The notes beneath the pieces are model-generated. The model was not told where the DNA came from. It ran no database searches and was given only the letters and a program-made list of their open reading frames with translations. 64,000 nucleotides of DNA from Candidatus Solirubrobacter pratensis (GTDB taxonomy: Bacteria > Actinomycetota > Thermoleophilia > Solirubrobacterales > Solirubrobacteraceae). A program made the position numbers and the translations under genes. The DNA lies in contig NZ_AUEK01000007.1 in the NCBI RefSeq assembly GCF_000425945.1, forward strand, positions 248,001 to 312,000, written 5' to 3'. This document shows, piece by piece, positions 1 to 7,432 of the stretch; within the stretch, counting starts at the first letter, position 1; the number at the start of each line of letters is the position of its first letter.

Positions 1-265
1 CGATGGTCACGGCGTCGCGCTCGACCCGCGTGGTGGGGTCGGTGAGGGAACCGATGGCACCGCGAGCGGCGGCGATGCGCTCGTCGCGGTCGATCTGGTC
101 GTACAGGCGCTCGCGGTGCCAGTCCAGGTTGCGCTGCGCTGTGTCGGCGGCGTTCTGGAGAGCGAACGCGCGGGCGGCCGGGCCGATGTGCCCGATGTCC
201 TCAAGGGTGAGGCCCGACACGGAGTCGATGCCGATGGCCTGGGACTCGATCATGGGAGTCGTCAT
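1..265 (-). CDS. Hypothetical protein, cut by the window edge
   Basis: Reading from the ATG at 263-265, 88 codons stay open to the left edge, so the C-terminus is missing. The visible part (begins MTTPMIESQAIG) is soluble, charged and helical, with no motif I recognise. A TAGGGT box ends 7 nt before the ATG and no Shine-Dalgarno sequence precedes it, so the message is probably leaderless. Function unknown. Confidence 0.7.
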   Translation of the reverse strand, partial: MTTPMIESQAIGIDSVSGLTLEDIGHIGPAARAFALQNAADTAQRNLDWHRERLYDQIDRDERIAAARGAIGSLTDPTTRVERDAVTI

Positions 266-272
266 GGGCACA

Positions 273-302
273 ACCCTACCAGCTAGGGATAACTCGTGTC
301 TA
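273..302 (-). promoter_or_regulatory. Promoter, likely leaderless, for the edge gene
   Basis: TAGACA (-35, 297-302) and TAGGGT (-10, 273-278) are separated by 18 nt. The ATG follows 7 nt after the -10 box, where transcription would be expected to begin. The -35 box overlaps the stop codon of the preceding gene. It fits the promoter family repeated upstream of several operons in the first 15 kb. Confidence 0.5.
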
Positions 303-575
303 CCCCTTCAGCGCGGCGATGTCCTGCCTGCTGTCAACGTCAAGCTCGTAACCATGTGCCTCGATCAGCGAGACGGCCTCCTCGGCGCTGTCGGGCATCT
401 CGAACGGGCCGTACTCATCGTCATCCGCCCAGCGGATCACGAGCCCCGCGTTGCCGGTGCCGTCACCGGGGTCGTCCCAGTAGATGTGGCCGACGACATC
501 TCCCATCGAGATGTCGCGGCCGGTGGCGATGTCGTAGCCGCCGTCGTGCGGGTTACGCAGGTGAGCGAGCCTCAT
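300..575 (-). CDS. Hypothetical acidic protein (91 aa)
   Basis: A 91-residue acidic protein beginning MRLAHLRNPHDGG and ending DIAALKG. The internal stretch IYWDDPGDG and many D/E residues suggest a small soluble domain, but I do not recognise a family. The ATG at 573-575 overlaps the TGA of the upstream gene (ATGA), which points to translational coupling and decides the start over longer upstream options. Function unknown. Confidence 0.65.
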   Translation of the reverse strand: MRLAHLRNPHDGGYDIATGRDISMGDVVGHIYWDDPGDGTGNAGLVIRWADDDEYGPFEMPDSAEEAVSLIEAHGYELDVDSRQDIAALKG

Positions 576-880
576 GCCGTCTCCTCCGGGGGCACCACGG
601 CCGCGAGGCGGTAGCGCCAGTTGATGCCCCCGGTGATCTCGCGCATGAGTCCATCGGGGCACTGGACGGGCGGCTCAGGCGTCTCGAACTGCGCCTCAGA
701 CGTGCCGTAGGTGAAGCCCACGGTGTGCCCCATGCCGGGATGGCCGAACTCCTCGTTGCGGTAGAGGGCGATGCCCTTGCCGCGCTCGATGTGCAGCGTC
801 AGCGCGAGCACGTACTCAGCCGGATCGCTGCCGTCCGCGATTGCCGTCGCGGCCTGCTCGATCGTCCATGTCTCCGGCAT
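572..880 (-). CDS. Hypothetical protein (102 aa)
   Basis: A 102-residue protein beginning MPETWTIEQAATAIADG. The N-terminal half reads like a short helical domain and the rest is polar. I recognise no catalytic motif. The chosen ATG (878-880) lies just after the stop of the 253-residue gene and follows a GGGGGAG ribosome-binding sequence. A longer reading to 1303 would run antisense-like through that gene and is rejected. Second gene of the operon starting at 1647. Confidence 0.65.
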   Translation of the reverse strand: MPETWTIEQAATAIADGSDPAEYVLALTLHIERGKGIALYRNEEFGHPGMGHTVGFTYGTSEAQFETPEPPVQCPDGLMREITGGINWRYRLAAVVPPEETA

Positions 881-885
881 CTGCG

Positions 886-1647
886 TCACTCCCCCTTCAG
901 GAGGGCGGCCACGCGGCGCCCCAGGTCGGTCATGCGGTACGTCTTCGGGCCGTAGGGGACGCCGCTCATCGAGATCAGGCCCTTCTCGGCCAGCTTGCTC
1001 GCGGGGGCCACCATGTCGGTGGAGTACGGGCCGGTCCAGGTGCGGTCGAGGCCGGGGCGGACGCTCTGATTGGGGGCGAGGTGCTTGTCGAGCGCCAGCA
1101 GCGTCTCGCGCTGACGCCGGGGCAGCTTGGCGGCGATGCGCGCCTCCTCGGAGGTCTGCGGGATCGCGGGGGCGACCGGCTGAGCCTTCTGCGCCATGAC
1201 CGCCTCCATGACGCGCTGGTCGCGGCGCAGGCGCTTCATCTGGCCCGTGACGTAGTTGAACCAGCCCTGGGTGATGGCGTTGCCCTGCGCGTCGCGGATC
1301 CATCCGCCGTGGTCGCCCTTGTGACCGTGACGCGTGGCGTAGTCACGAACCGCCTGGAGCGGCTGGCCGCCGTTGGTGAGGAAGTCGTTGCCGCGCAGCG
1401 TGACCGCGTTGACCTCCACCTGCTTGGCCTCGTTCCAGTCCGGGTCGCGCTCCGAACGGACGGCGAAGAACTTGACGAACTTGCCCTCGATCTCGTACGC
1501 CTGCCCGTCGTGGAAGCGCGGGTCATCCAGGCGGTTGAAGCGGTCGTGGGCGGGACCATAGTCGAGCCATTCCGACACGCGGTACATCGTGTTGTCGGTG
1601 GTGACGGCGAAGGCGGCGTGCTGCTCGATGGTGATGGTGCGCGGCAT
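886..1647 (-). CDS. Hypothetical protein with C-terminal winged-helix-like region
   Basis: 253 residues. The N-terminal half (DDPRFHDGQAYEIEGKF, GGQPLQAVRDYA) is of unknown type. The last ~70 residues (LLALDKHLAP, SKLAEKGLI, YRMTDLGRRVAALL) have the spacing of a winged helix-turn-helix, so nucleic-acid binding is a reasonable inference. It is the first gene after a good promoter, whose -10 box ends 7 nt before the ATG, so the mRNA is probably leaderless. Confidence 0.6.
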   Translation of the reverse strand: MPRTITIEQHAAFAVTTDNTMYRVSEWLDYGPAHDRFNRLDDPRFHDGQAYEIEGKFVKFFAVRSERDPDWNEAKQVEVNAVTLRGNDFLTNGGQPLQAVRDYATRHGHKGDHGGWIRDAQGNAITQGWFNYVTGQMKRLRRDQRVMEAVMAQKAQPVAPAIPQTSEEARIAAKLPRRQRETLLALDKHLAPNQSVRPGLDRTWTGPYSTDMVAPASKLAEKGLISMSGVPYGPKTYRMTDLGRRVAALLKGE

Positions 1648-1654
1648 GGGAAGA

Positions 1655-1684
1655 AAGATACAGGGTAGAGAGGGGGTACGTCAA
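1655..1684 (-). promoter_or_regulatory. Promoter, likely leaderless, for the 253-aa gene
   Basis: TTGACG (1679-1684), an 18-nt spacer and TATCTT (1655-1660). Seven nt separate the -10 box from the ATG. The block TACGCTTGAC plus CTACCCTGTATCTTTCTTCC recurs almost unchanged at the 6795-6824 promoter. Confidence 0.7.
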
Positions 1685-1705
1685 GCGTAAGGGTTACGCC
1701 AAGGG

Positions 1706-2101
1706 TTACGAGCCCTGCGGGCCGTACATGCGCGCGGCCAGTGCCCTCTCCTCCTCGCGCATCTCCTGCTCCAGCTTCGACTCCGTGACGACCTCGTAGG
1801 GCACGCCCTCGCTGATCGTGATGTTGCCCAGGCGGTGACGCGACTCGTGCTGGCGCTCGTCGGCCTCGGAGCCGTCCGCCCGCAGGAAGATGGTCACGCG
1901 CTCCGAGATCACGTAGTCGCTCTTGCGGCCGTCCTTCACCTGGACCGCGCGCGGGTTGTAGTCCACGTCCAGGCCGTACAGCGTGCCGAGGTCGTCGCCG
2001 GGGAACGATGTGATCCTGACGTTGACGGGCTGGTTCGTGACCTGTGCGGCCAGGACGGGGACCTGGGCCAGCACGACCAGCGGGATGGGGCGGTAGTACA
2101 T
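1706..2101 (-). CDS. Hypothetical protein (131 aa)
   Basis: 131 residues beginning MYYRPIPLVVLAQVPVLAAQ. The first 20 residues are hydrophobic and could be a signal anchor or a beta-strand-rich edge. The remainder is polar (DLGTLYGLDVDYNPR; C-terminal KLEQEMREEERALAARM looks helical). No family recognised. It lies downstream of the 86-residue gene with a 12-nt gap, so the two are probably cotranscribed from the 2412 promoter. Confidence 0.6.
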   Translation of the reverse strand: MYYRPIPLVVLAQVPVLAAQVTNQPVNVRITSFPGDDLGTLYGLDVDYNPRAVQVKDGRKSDYVISERVTIFLRADGSEADERQHESRHRLGNITISEGVPYEVVTESKLEQEMREEERALAARMYGPQGS

Positions 2102-2113
2102 GGTTCAGGTCTC

Positions 2114-2374
2114 CTAGATGGATTCGACGGCGACGACGATCTCGCCCGAGCGGGCGACGTTGCTGCGGCTCCAGCGCTTGACCGCGAACGGCGGCGCCTG
2201 GCCGGGCTCCCAACGCCAGGTGGTGCGCTTGACGAAGGCGTAGGGGTAGCGGTGGGCGCTGCGGCGGACACCGCCGGGGATATCGCGGCCGTCAACCGTG
2301 ACCGTGTGCACCACGTTGGCACCGGCCTGGCGGGCGGTACCGATGAACTCGAACGTGTGCGGCTGCGCGGTCAT
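2114..2374 (-). CDS. Hypothetical protein (86 aa)
   Basis: An 86-residue protein beginning MTAQPHTFEFIGTARQAG, rich in alternating hydrophobic/polar residues consistent with beta strands. The ATG follows a TTGGAGCC ribosome-binding sequence and a ~40-nt leader from a good promoter. This leader resembles those before 6754 and 8532. Function unknown. Confidence 0.65.
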   Translation of the reverse strand: MTAQPHTFEFIGTARQAGANVVHTVTVDGRDIPGGVRRSAHRYPYAFVKRTTWRWEPGQAPPFAVKRWSRSNVARSGEIVVAVESI

Positions 2375-2411
2375 GAGGCTCCAATCGTAGGGAACAGGCG
2401 CTTGAGGGACA

Positions 2412-2441
2412 AGCCTACATGGTAGAAGTAATCATTGTCAA
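2412..2441 (-). promoter_or_regulatory. Promoter for the 86-aa/131-aa operon
   Basis: TTGACA (2436-2441), an 18-nt spacer and TAGGCT (2412-2417), followed by a leader of about 30 nt ending in a TTGGAGCC ribosome-binding site. Confidence 0.65.
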
Positions 2442-2463
2442 CCCTACCTGATGAAGAGGTAGG

Positions 2464-4692
2464 CTAGAAGAGTCGCGCCTGAGCGTCCGGCGAAGGCACA
2501 TCCGCCAGCGCGAGCCGATCGGCAGGCTGGACGATCGCGTACGGCTTGCCCTGATAGTGCACGAGGGCGCGGTTACCCGGCACATCCACGGCCTGCACCT
2601 CACCCTTGATTCCGAGCATCGTGTGCTCGACGGTCTGGCCAGGGGAGAACGGCCAGCCCACCGGTACCCGAGCGGAGGCATAGAACGTGCGCGCTGCTGA
2701 GAGACTCGGGGGGCGCAAGCCCGGGGGTAGCTGCCGGTAGAGCGCCTGGGCGCGGGCGATGTCACCTTCCTCTACCGCCTTGCCGATCTCCCACCAGATG
2801 TTCTCCCTCGGTGTTCGACCTCGGGGGGCGAAGGGGTCGAGTGTCTCAGGGTCGGGAGTAGTGCGGACCGGGCCGAAGCCAGCCGGGGCGCCTTCGGGCA
2901 TGTCGCCCATATCGATCGAGGCCGACGTGTAGGCACCCGGCTCAGGGTCAGGAGTGGGCACAGGGTCATCGACGGCGTACGAGGGAGATGCGTTCGAGGG
3001 GTCGCCTCCGTGTGACTTCAGCCAGTAGTAGAGGTCGAGCGCATGCGGCGCATCGCCATCCGGGGGCTCGATGGGGCGCGTGCCGGTATTGCCCTGAAGC
3101 CTTCGGATCTCTCGGTGCGGCCACGAGCAGTTCGGGCACTCATGGATCGGGTACTTGGTCCTCGGCAGCGGCACGTCAGTGCCCTCGTACATCGGCCGTC
3201 CGGCATCATCGGGAAGCTGAACGGACTCATTGCCCTTCCACATGAGTCCCGTCCCGCATGCCGGGCACGTGCGCTGATAGTTGATTGCAGCGGTGTTCGG
3301 ACGCGGTGTGTCCGGCGGGTCACGGAACGGGTGAGTGCCGCCTAGCTGGTCAACGTCCTCGTAGGCGCGATCGATCGCGTGGCCGAGGTTGATCGGTCGG
3401 TAGGTGATCGGCCCGTATGGATCACGAGGGTGCGAGTAGCCCTGGAAGGCGGCGACCTGTTCGCCCCACTCGTTGCGCCCGTTGACAAACTTCTCCCCTC
3501 CGGGAAGAGCGCTACGGAAGTGCACCCCGTAGTCAGGATGGGATGTCGTCGCCTCCTCGCCCGGGAGTAGATGCAGGTAGCGGCGAGTGTCACTGTGCTT
3601 GTACTCGCGCAAGCCGCCAGGTCCGTAGCCCATCCACATCCAGTCACGCAGGTACGGCTCGGGAATGATGCTCTTCAGCGGCTCCCAGTCAGGCTCGTTC
3701 ATGCCGCGCGAGCGCATCAACTCGGCCATCTGCTCCTGGATCGGGCCAAGCTCGCCCATTAGCTCTTCCTGCTTGCGCTTGCGTTCCTGCTCCTCCCAGG
3801 CCGCATTGTCCCGCGCGTCCTGCGCGTCAGCCGGATCGTACTCGTCATCTTCCCAGCCACCGAAGTGGCGACGACCCATCTCAGTCGACGGAGGTACCTC
3901 GTAGCCCTCGCCGTACTGCTGCGGGCGGCCTTGGTCGCTGAGCCAGTAGGTCTCGTCCTCAGGACCCTCGCCCGCCGTCTTCGGCTCGGCGGGCATCTGT
4001 ACGTCCTCATCGTGCCAGTGCGCCTGGCAGTCTTCGGTACCGCACTCGGGGCAGGTGACCGCCGAGTTGCGCAACCACGAAATGTCAGTGGGTAGTTCCT
4101 GCCCTGGCTCCCAGCGGCTCGCCTGACGTGGGTTCCAGTCGTAGTGACCGCAGTACTCACACGGCTCACCGATCTGCTTCGTATGCTTGCACTGAGTGCA
4201 CATCTCCACCGGGTTGCCGTGCTCGTCCTCGGGGATGTCCTGCCACTCAGGGTTTTCTGGGTGCTCGGTCACCTTGTTGCAGTTCAGGCAATACGCCTGG
4301 TCGGCGGGCCGCTCCATGTGGCACTCGGGGCACTTGTCCCACCAGACCGGCTCCTCTTCAGGCATGCCGTTATCCATGCCGGGGTTGGAGTCGTTCCACT
4401 CGGCGCCCTGGCGGGTCCACTTGGGCGCTGCGTCGGGGTGAGCCTGGTTGAGCAGGCGGTAGAACTCGGTCATCGTCATGTTGCCGAGGAGGTGCGCATT
4501 TACGTGGCCGCCGGGGGAGAGTGTGAAGTGCGCATAGGCTTGGCGAGGGCAGGATGCTTCGGAGGCATGTGCGCCCGGCTCGTGTGCCGTGTTCCACGAC
4601 ACCACGTCGCCATACTGATTGATGTACCCGACTCCGTGGCTCCCGCGTGTCCACTGAGCCTTCGGGTGAGGCTTACTGTGGGTCGTCCACAT
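2464..4692 (-). CDS. Large zinc-ribbon protein with C-terminal clamp-like QARLF tail
   Basis: 742 residues from the ATG at 4690-4692, which overlaps the upstream gene by 20 nt. Several CxxC pairs form zinc ribbons or knuckles: CPECHMERPADQAYCLNC, then CTQC/CEYC, then CPECGTEDC, and a later CPACG/CPNC pair. A charged coiled-coil stretch (EEQERKRKQEELMGEL) lies near the middle. Near the C-terminus is a likely SH3/KOW-like beta domain (GQTVEHTMLGIKGEVQAV). The protein ends DAQARLF, which fits the QxxLF peptide that binds the bacterial sliding clamp. It resembles the polyvalent proteins at 18-31 kb in composition. Enzymatic role unknown. Confidence 0.65.
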   Translation of the reverse strand: MWTTHSKPHPKAQWTRGSHGVGYINQYGDVVSWNTAHEPGAHASEASCPRQAYAHFTLSPGGHVNAHLLGNMTMTEFYRLLNQAHPDAAPKWTRQGAEWNDSNPGMDNGMPEEEPVWWDKCPECHMERPADQAYCLNCNKVTEHPENPEWQDIPEDEHGNPVEMCTQCKHTKQIGEPCEYCGHYDWNPRQASRWEPGQELPTDISWLRNSAVTCPECGTEDCQAHWHDEDVQMPAEPKTAGEGPEDETYWLSDQGRPQQYGEGYEVPPSTEMGRRHFGGWEDDEYDPADAQDARDNAAWEEQERKRKQEELMGELGPIQEQMAELMRSRGMNEPDWEPLKSIIPEPYLRDWMWMGYGPGGLREYKHSDTRRYLHLLPGEEATTSHPDYGVHFRSALPGGEKFVNGRNEWGEQVAAFQGYSHPRDPYGPITYRPINLGHAIDRAYEDVDQLGGTHPFRDPPDTPRPNTAAINYQRTCPACGTGLMWKGNESVQLPDDAGRPMYEGTDVPLPRTKYPIHECPNCSWPHREIRRLQGNTGTRPIEPPDGDAPHALDLYYWLKSHGGDPSNASPSYAVDDPVPTPDPEPGAYTSASIDMGDMPEGAPAGFGPVRTTPDPETLDPFAPRGRTPRENIWWEIGKAVEEGDIARAQALYRQLPPGLRPPSLSAARTFYASARVPVGWPFSPGQTVEHTMLGIKGEVQAVDVPGNRALVHYQGKPYAIVQPADRLALADVPSPDAQARLF

Positions 4693-5098
4693 GCTTCGCC
4701 TGCTGCTCCGCGCGCATCGCCTGCTGCTCCAATGAGGCGACGCGCTCACGTAGGTATCGGACCTCATCCTCAAGGCGAGTGTTCACTGAAACGAGTTCGG
4801 CAAGCTCGCGCCGGGCCTCCCCAAGTTCAAAGCGTAGCTTGCGGGCCTCCTCCTGGGCCTCATGGAGGTCACCACGGAGGTTCTGAATCGCTGCCTCGAA
4901 CACCTCGACGGCGTTGCGTGTTGCATCGGTGATCGTCCGCTCCCGCTCGGCCTCGATCTTCGCGCGCTCGGCTTCGAGCTTGCGCTTCTCAGGACGGATC
5001 TTGAGAAGACCGAAGAGGGAGAATCCTACCCCGCCACCACAGATGGTGGTGATGAGCGGAACGAGGGTGGTTACGAGTTCTGATGCGAAGACATGCAT
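4673..5098 (-). CDS. Membrane-anchored coiled-coil protein
   Basis: 141 residues. One hydrophobic segment (about residues 8-32, LVTTLVPLITTICGGGVGF) is followed by a long charged coiled coil (KLEAERAKIEAERER through LRERVASLEQQ). This is the layout of a small membrane protein with a cytoplasmic or periplasmic coiled coil, seen in some holin-associated and spanin-like proteins. Assignment to lysis is not supported by neighbours. The stop overlaps the start of the 742-residue gene. Confidence 0.65.
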   Translation of the reverse strand: MHVFASELVTTLVPLITTICGGGVGFSLFGLLKIRPEKRKLEAERAKIEAERERTITDATRNAVEVFEAAIQNLRGDLHEAQEEARKLRFELGEARRELAELVSVNTRLEDEVRYLRERVASLEQQAMRAEQQAKHVDDPQ

Positions 5099-5140
5099 GG
5101 GTGGCCTAAGGAGAGAAATGAAAAGGTCATCCGTTATCGC

Positions 5141-5290
5141 CTAGATGTTGTCGCGAAGCCAGGGGCAGTCCTTGCGGTCATCCCACATGAGCCATGTCCC
5201 TACGGCCACGAGCGCGATGCCGACCAGACCATGGTGGATCCGCTTACCGCAAACCCACACTCTCTGGCGCTGTCTGTCATACCTCCACAC
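5141..5290 (-). CDS. Small single-span membrane protein (49 aa)
   Basis: A GTG-start reading frame encoding 49 residues with a clear transmembrane segment, HHGLVGIALVAVGTWLMW, followed by the polar tail DDRKDCPWLRDNI. It overlaps the end of the 48-residue gene by 14 nt in another frame. The start is uncertain: a GTG ten codons downstream is the alternative. Function unknown. Confidence 0.5.
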   Translation of the reverse strand: MWRYDRQRQRVWVCGKRIHHGLVGIALVAVGTWLMWDDRKDCPWLRDNI

Positions 5291-5423
5291 CATTCGTCTC
5301 TTTCATGTGCGCAAGGAAGCGATCTACAGCACGTAACCAGTCGTTCACGGCTTGCTGGAGGTCATAGTCATTCGGCGCTCGTATCCCGGCCTTCAGGCAC
5401 AGCGAGCAGGCAGGGCCGCACAT
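5277..5423 (-). CDS. Hypothetical small protein (48 aa)
   Basis: 48 residues beginning MCGPACSLCLKAG, with C2, C6 and C9, followed by a helix (DLQQAVNDWLRAVDRFLAHM). The ATG overlaps the TGA of the upstream gene (TGATG), as in other coupled pairs here. It might be a small metal-binding helical protein. No family recognised. Confidence 0.6.
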   Translation of the reverse strand: MCGPACSLCLKAGIRAPNDYDLQQAVNDWLRAVDRFLAHMKETNGVEV

Positions 5424-5740
5424 CAGAGACCGGGTGAGAGATCGATGTCAGGCAGGCTCTGTATCACGAGGAGGTGAATTTCGGCCTCCCCTGCGTCGCG
5501 GTACGCGTGCGCGTCCGGCGGCCAGAGCCAGTACACCCCGCAGGTGTAGTCAGGGAACCGGAGCAGGTAGGGATAACGGACGTACTTGCCGCTGAGGGGC
5601 GGCGTGGCAAGCCGGTCAGATGCCCGCGCCGCCCACTGGGAGAGGCGTTCGAGCAGCCACGAGCCAACGTGAGCCAGGAAGTCGCGCAGGGTCGTACTCG
5701 ACGCGGGGGAGGAGAGCCGGGTCGGCTTCGTTGAGGGCAT
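5423..5740 (-). CDS. Hypothetical protein (105 aa)
   Basis: 105 residues. The C-terminal two thirds (YVRYPYLLRFPDYTCGVYWLWP, AEIHLLVIQSLPDID) look like a genuine beta-rich domain. The N-terminal ~40 residues overlap another likely gene (5616-5798) in a different frame and have poorer codon character, so the true start may lie inside. I see no better ATG, GTG or TTG. Confidence 0.5.
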   Translation of the reverse strand: MPSTKPTRLSSPASSTTLRDFLAHVGSWLLERLSQWAARASDRLATPPLSGKYVRYPYLLRFPDYTCGVYWLWPPDAHAYRDAGEAEIHLLVIQSLPDIDLSPGL

Positions 5741-5798
5741 CGGTCGCTTCCTGCCTCGTGGCGTGGACGGTGAGGGTTGTTCGGGTGTAGGCGGTCAT
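5616..5798 (-). CDS. Hypothetical protein (60 aa)
   Basis: 60 residues, MTAYTRTTLTVHATRQEATD onward. It reads like a small alpha/beta protein. It overlaps the next gene by 125 nt, which is more than other overlaps in the window, so one of the two starts may be wrong. It is the first gene after the terminator at 5864-5891. Function unknown. Confidence 0.5.
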   Translation of the reverse strand: MTAYTRTTLTVHATRQEATDALNEADPALLPRVEYDPARLPGSRWLVAARTPLPVGGAGI

Positions 5799-5863
5799 TG
5801 ACTCTCCGTAGTCCGATCTACGGGTGATAATCGCCCAGTCGGGTCCGAACCTCAGGGAACGAC

Positions 5864-5891
5864 AAAAGGGCCGCTCCGAGGAGCGGCCCTT
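5864..5891 (-). terminator. Rho-independent terminator
   Basis: A 12-bp perfect stem (AAGGGCCGCTCC / GGAGCGGCCCTT) with a 3-nt loop. On the minus strand it is followed by a short T run (CCCTTTTG). It closes the operon 6754-5923. Confidence 0.85.
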
Positions 5892-5922
5892 GAGTGACTG
5901 CGCGGTGCTGCTTAGCGCGGCG

Positions 5923-6069
5923 TCAAGAGAAGATGCGCGACGCGACCACCGTGCGCTCCTGACCGGCGTCCGGGGCGGGGGAGATCGGCCGGATGACCAC
6001 TCGCCCCCATAGTGCACGGCGCAGCACCTCGCAGGGCCACACCGTGCCGTCGTCATACGTGCACCACAT
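5923..6069 (-). CDS. Hypothetical protein (48 aa)
   Basis: 48 residues, MWCTYDDGTVWPCEVLRR onward, resembling a small SH3-like beta barrel. The ATG overlaps the TGA of the upstream gene (TGATG). This decides the start over a longer upstream reading that would cross that gene. Last gene before the terminator. Function unknown. Confidence 0.6.
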   Translation of the reverse strand: MWCTYDDGTVWPCEVLRRALWGRVVIRPISPAPDAGQERTVVASRIFS

Positions 6070-6305
6070 CACGGGTTGAGCACCCGGTCCACGATGTCGC
6101 GGGCCGACGTGCTCCCGCTCACGAGCGGCACGACGATGCACTCCAGAGCGGTACCGGCGCGCTCGGACGCCTTGCGGATGGTGTCGGCCTTCGTGTCCAC
6201 GTCTCCCTCGGCGGACTGGTAGGCGCCGACGATGATGCCCTCGCCCATGTTCCCGTCGCCGTCCCAGACGAAGATGCCCCAGCGGACTTTGGTCGTGCGA
6301 GGCAT
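6069..6305 (-). CDS. Hypothetical protein (78 aa)
   Basis: 78 residues, MPRTTKVRWGIFVWDGDGN onward, with an alpha/beta pattern (strand, GDGNMGEG turn, helix SERAGTALECIVV). Its ATG overlaps the previous stop by one base and its TGA overlaps the next ATG. Middle gene of a three-gene operon. No family recognised. Confidence 0.65.
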   Translation of the reverse strand: MPRTTKVRWGIFVWDGDGNMGEGIIVGAYQSAEGDVDTKADTIRKASERAGTALECIVVPLVSGSTSARDIVDRVLNP

Positions 6306-6754
6306 CAGCCGATCACCTGCGCGATCTCGCGGAGCTTGCGGGCCATGTCGCTTTGGTCGAGCCCCGGCGAGTTGGCCGCCACCGTGAGCAGGAGGTCCAC
6401 GAGGTCGCTTCCGGCGTACATGCCGTCCGGGCCGTGGGACTTCTTGACGGTGGCCAGCAGCGACTTCTCGTCACCCGAGCGCCTGACGATGATGACCGTC
6501 TCGTCGGCGTTCGCGGTGACGGTGAAGCTGCGGCCCGGGGTGGCCGTCCCGTCCGGGTGGCACGTGCGGAGGGTGTCGTGCGTCGCCGCATGCTCGACGT
6601 AGACCAACTGCTTCTGGCTGGCCGCCTGCGCCGTGCCGGACTTTGTGATGTCCTCCAGCGTGGTGACGGCGCCGTTGCGGCCGTTGAGGTAGTAGGGGAA
6701 TGCCATGGGCACACCCTCAGCGGTGCGGAGAATCCAGTTGGCGGTGCTGGGCAT
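6305..6754 (-). CDS. Hypothetical protein (149 aa)
   Basis: 149 residues. Mixed alpha/beta sequence: FPYYLNGRNGAVTTLEDITKSG, SFTVTANADETVIIVRRSGDE, then a helical tail QSDMARKLREIAQVIG. First gene after the promoter at 6795-6824. The ATG is preceded by the GGAGCC ribosome-binding sequence of a conserved leader. Function unknown. Confidence 0.65.
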   Translation of the reverse strand: MPSTANWILRTAEGVPMAFPYYLNGRNGAVTTLEDITKSGTAQAASQKQLVYVEHAATHDTLRTCHPDGTATPGRSFTVTANADETVIIVRRSGDEKSLLATVKKSHGPDGMYAGSDLVDLLLTVAANSPGLDQSDMARKLREIAQVIG

Positions 6755-6794
6755 GTCGTAGGGCTCCAGTCGTGAGAAGCAGCTTGCAGGAAGA

Positions 6795-6824
6795 AAGATA
6801 CAGGGTAGGATGAGTGCCTGTCAA
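6795..6824 (-). promoter_or_regulatory. Promoter for the 6754-5923 operon
   Basis: TTGACA (6819-6824), an 18-nt spacer and TATCTT (6795-6800). It shares the blocks flanking both boxes with the promoter at 1655-1684, but here a leader of about 40 nt with a ribosome-binding site follows. Confidence 0.7.
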
Positions 6825-6833
6825 GCGTAACCG

Positions 6834-7031
6834 TTAGACGTGCTGCTCCCGCAAGAGCTTGTCCCGCAAGCCCTCCAGGTACTCGATCTTCTGCTGCTTC
6901 TCTTCGGTGAACTGCTGCAACGTCGGGCCGGGCCTCGCGGCGGCGAGCTTGCGCTGCTCGCGGCCGAGGTCACGGCCCACGAGGACCCGGAGATACGCGA
7001 GGTCTTCGTCGGTCAGGAAGTCGTCCATCAT
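6834..7031 (-). CDS. Hypothetical small helical protein (65 aa)
   Basis: 65 residues, almost entirely helical and charged (LAYLRVLVGRDLGREQRKLA, EEKQQKIEYLEGLR), probably a coiled coil. The start overlaps the TGA of the upstream gene. Function unknown. Confidence 0.6.
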   Translation of the reverse strand: MMDDFLTDEDLAYLRVLVGRDLGREQRKLAAARPGPTLQQFTEEKQQKIEYLEGLRDKLLREQHV

Positions 7032-7432
7032 GGGGTCTCCTTGACGGCGGTGAGGAAGGCGCGGGCGTTGCTGAGCCGGTAGAACGTGACAGGGACGGGG
7101 GAGCCCTTCATCAGCCAGTCTGAGGCGCCTGTGCGGCCGTCACCGGACTGCGGGACCATGGGGTAGCCCTTGAACCACCACCAGCCGTCCTTACGGCGCA
7201 TCTTCGCGGGGGCCGAGTAGTCCAGGGTGTCCAACCAGTCGAGCAGTAGCTCGCCGTACTTCGGTCCCTCCACGTGGGCGACCGGGGCATCCGCGCCCCG
7301 GCCACTGCGCACGAACTCCAGCCGGAACCTGCCGTTGCCCACCGAATAGCAGAGCAGGGGGCGGCCCTTGAACTCGCCACGGTACCCGCTCTCGTGACGC
7401 TTGAGGTACTTCAGGGGGAAGGTGTCGTCCAT
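7028..7432 (-). CDS. Hypothetical protein (134 aa)
   Basis: 134 residues from the ATG that overlaps the ardC-like stop (TGATG). Beta-rich and aromatic (RPLLCYSVGNGRFRLEFVR, KDGWWWFKGYPMVPQ, VTFYRLSNARAF). No motif recognised. Cotranslated with the ArdC-like gene, so it may support the same anti-host role, but this rests on position only. Confidence 0.6.
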   Translation of the reverse strand: MDDTFPLKYLKRHESGYRGEFKGRPLLCYSVGNGRFRLEFVRSGRGADAPVAHVEGPKYGELLLDWLDTLDYSAPAKMRRKDGWWWFKGYPMVPQSGDGRTGASDWLMKGSPVPVTFYRLSNARAFLTAVKETP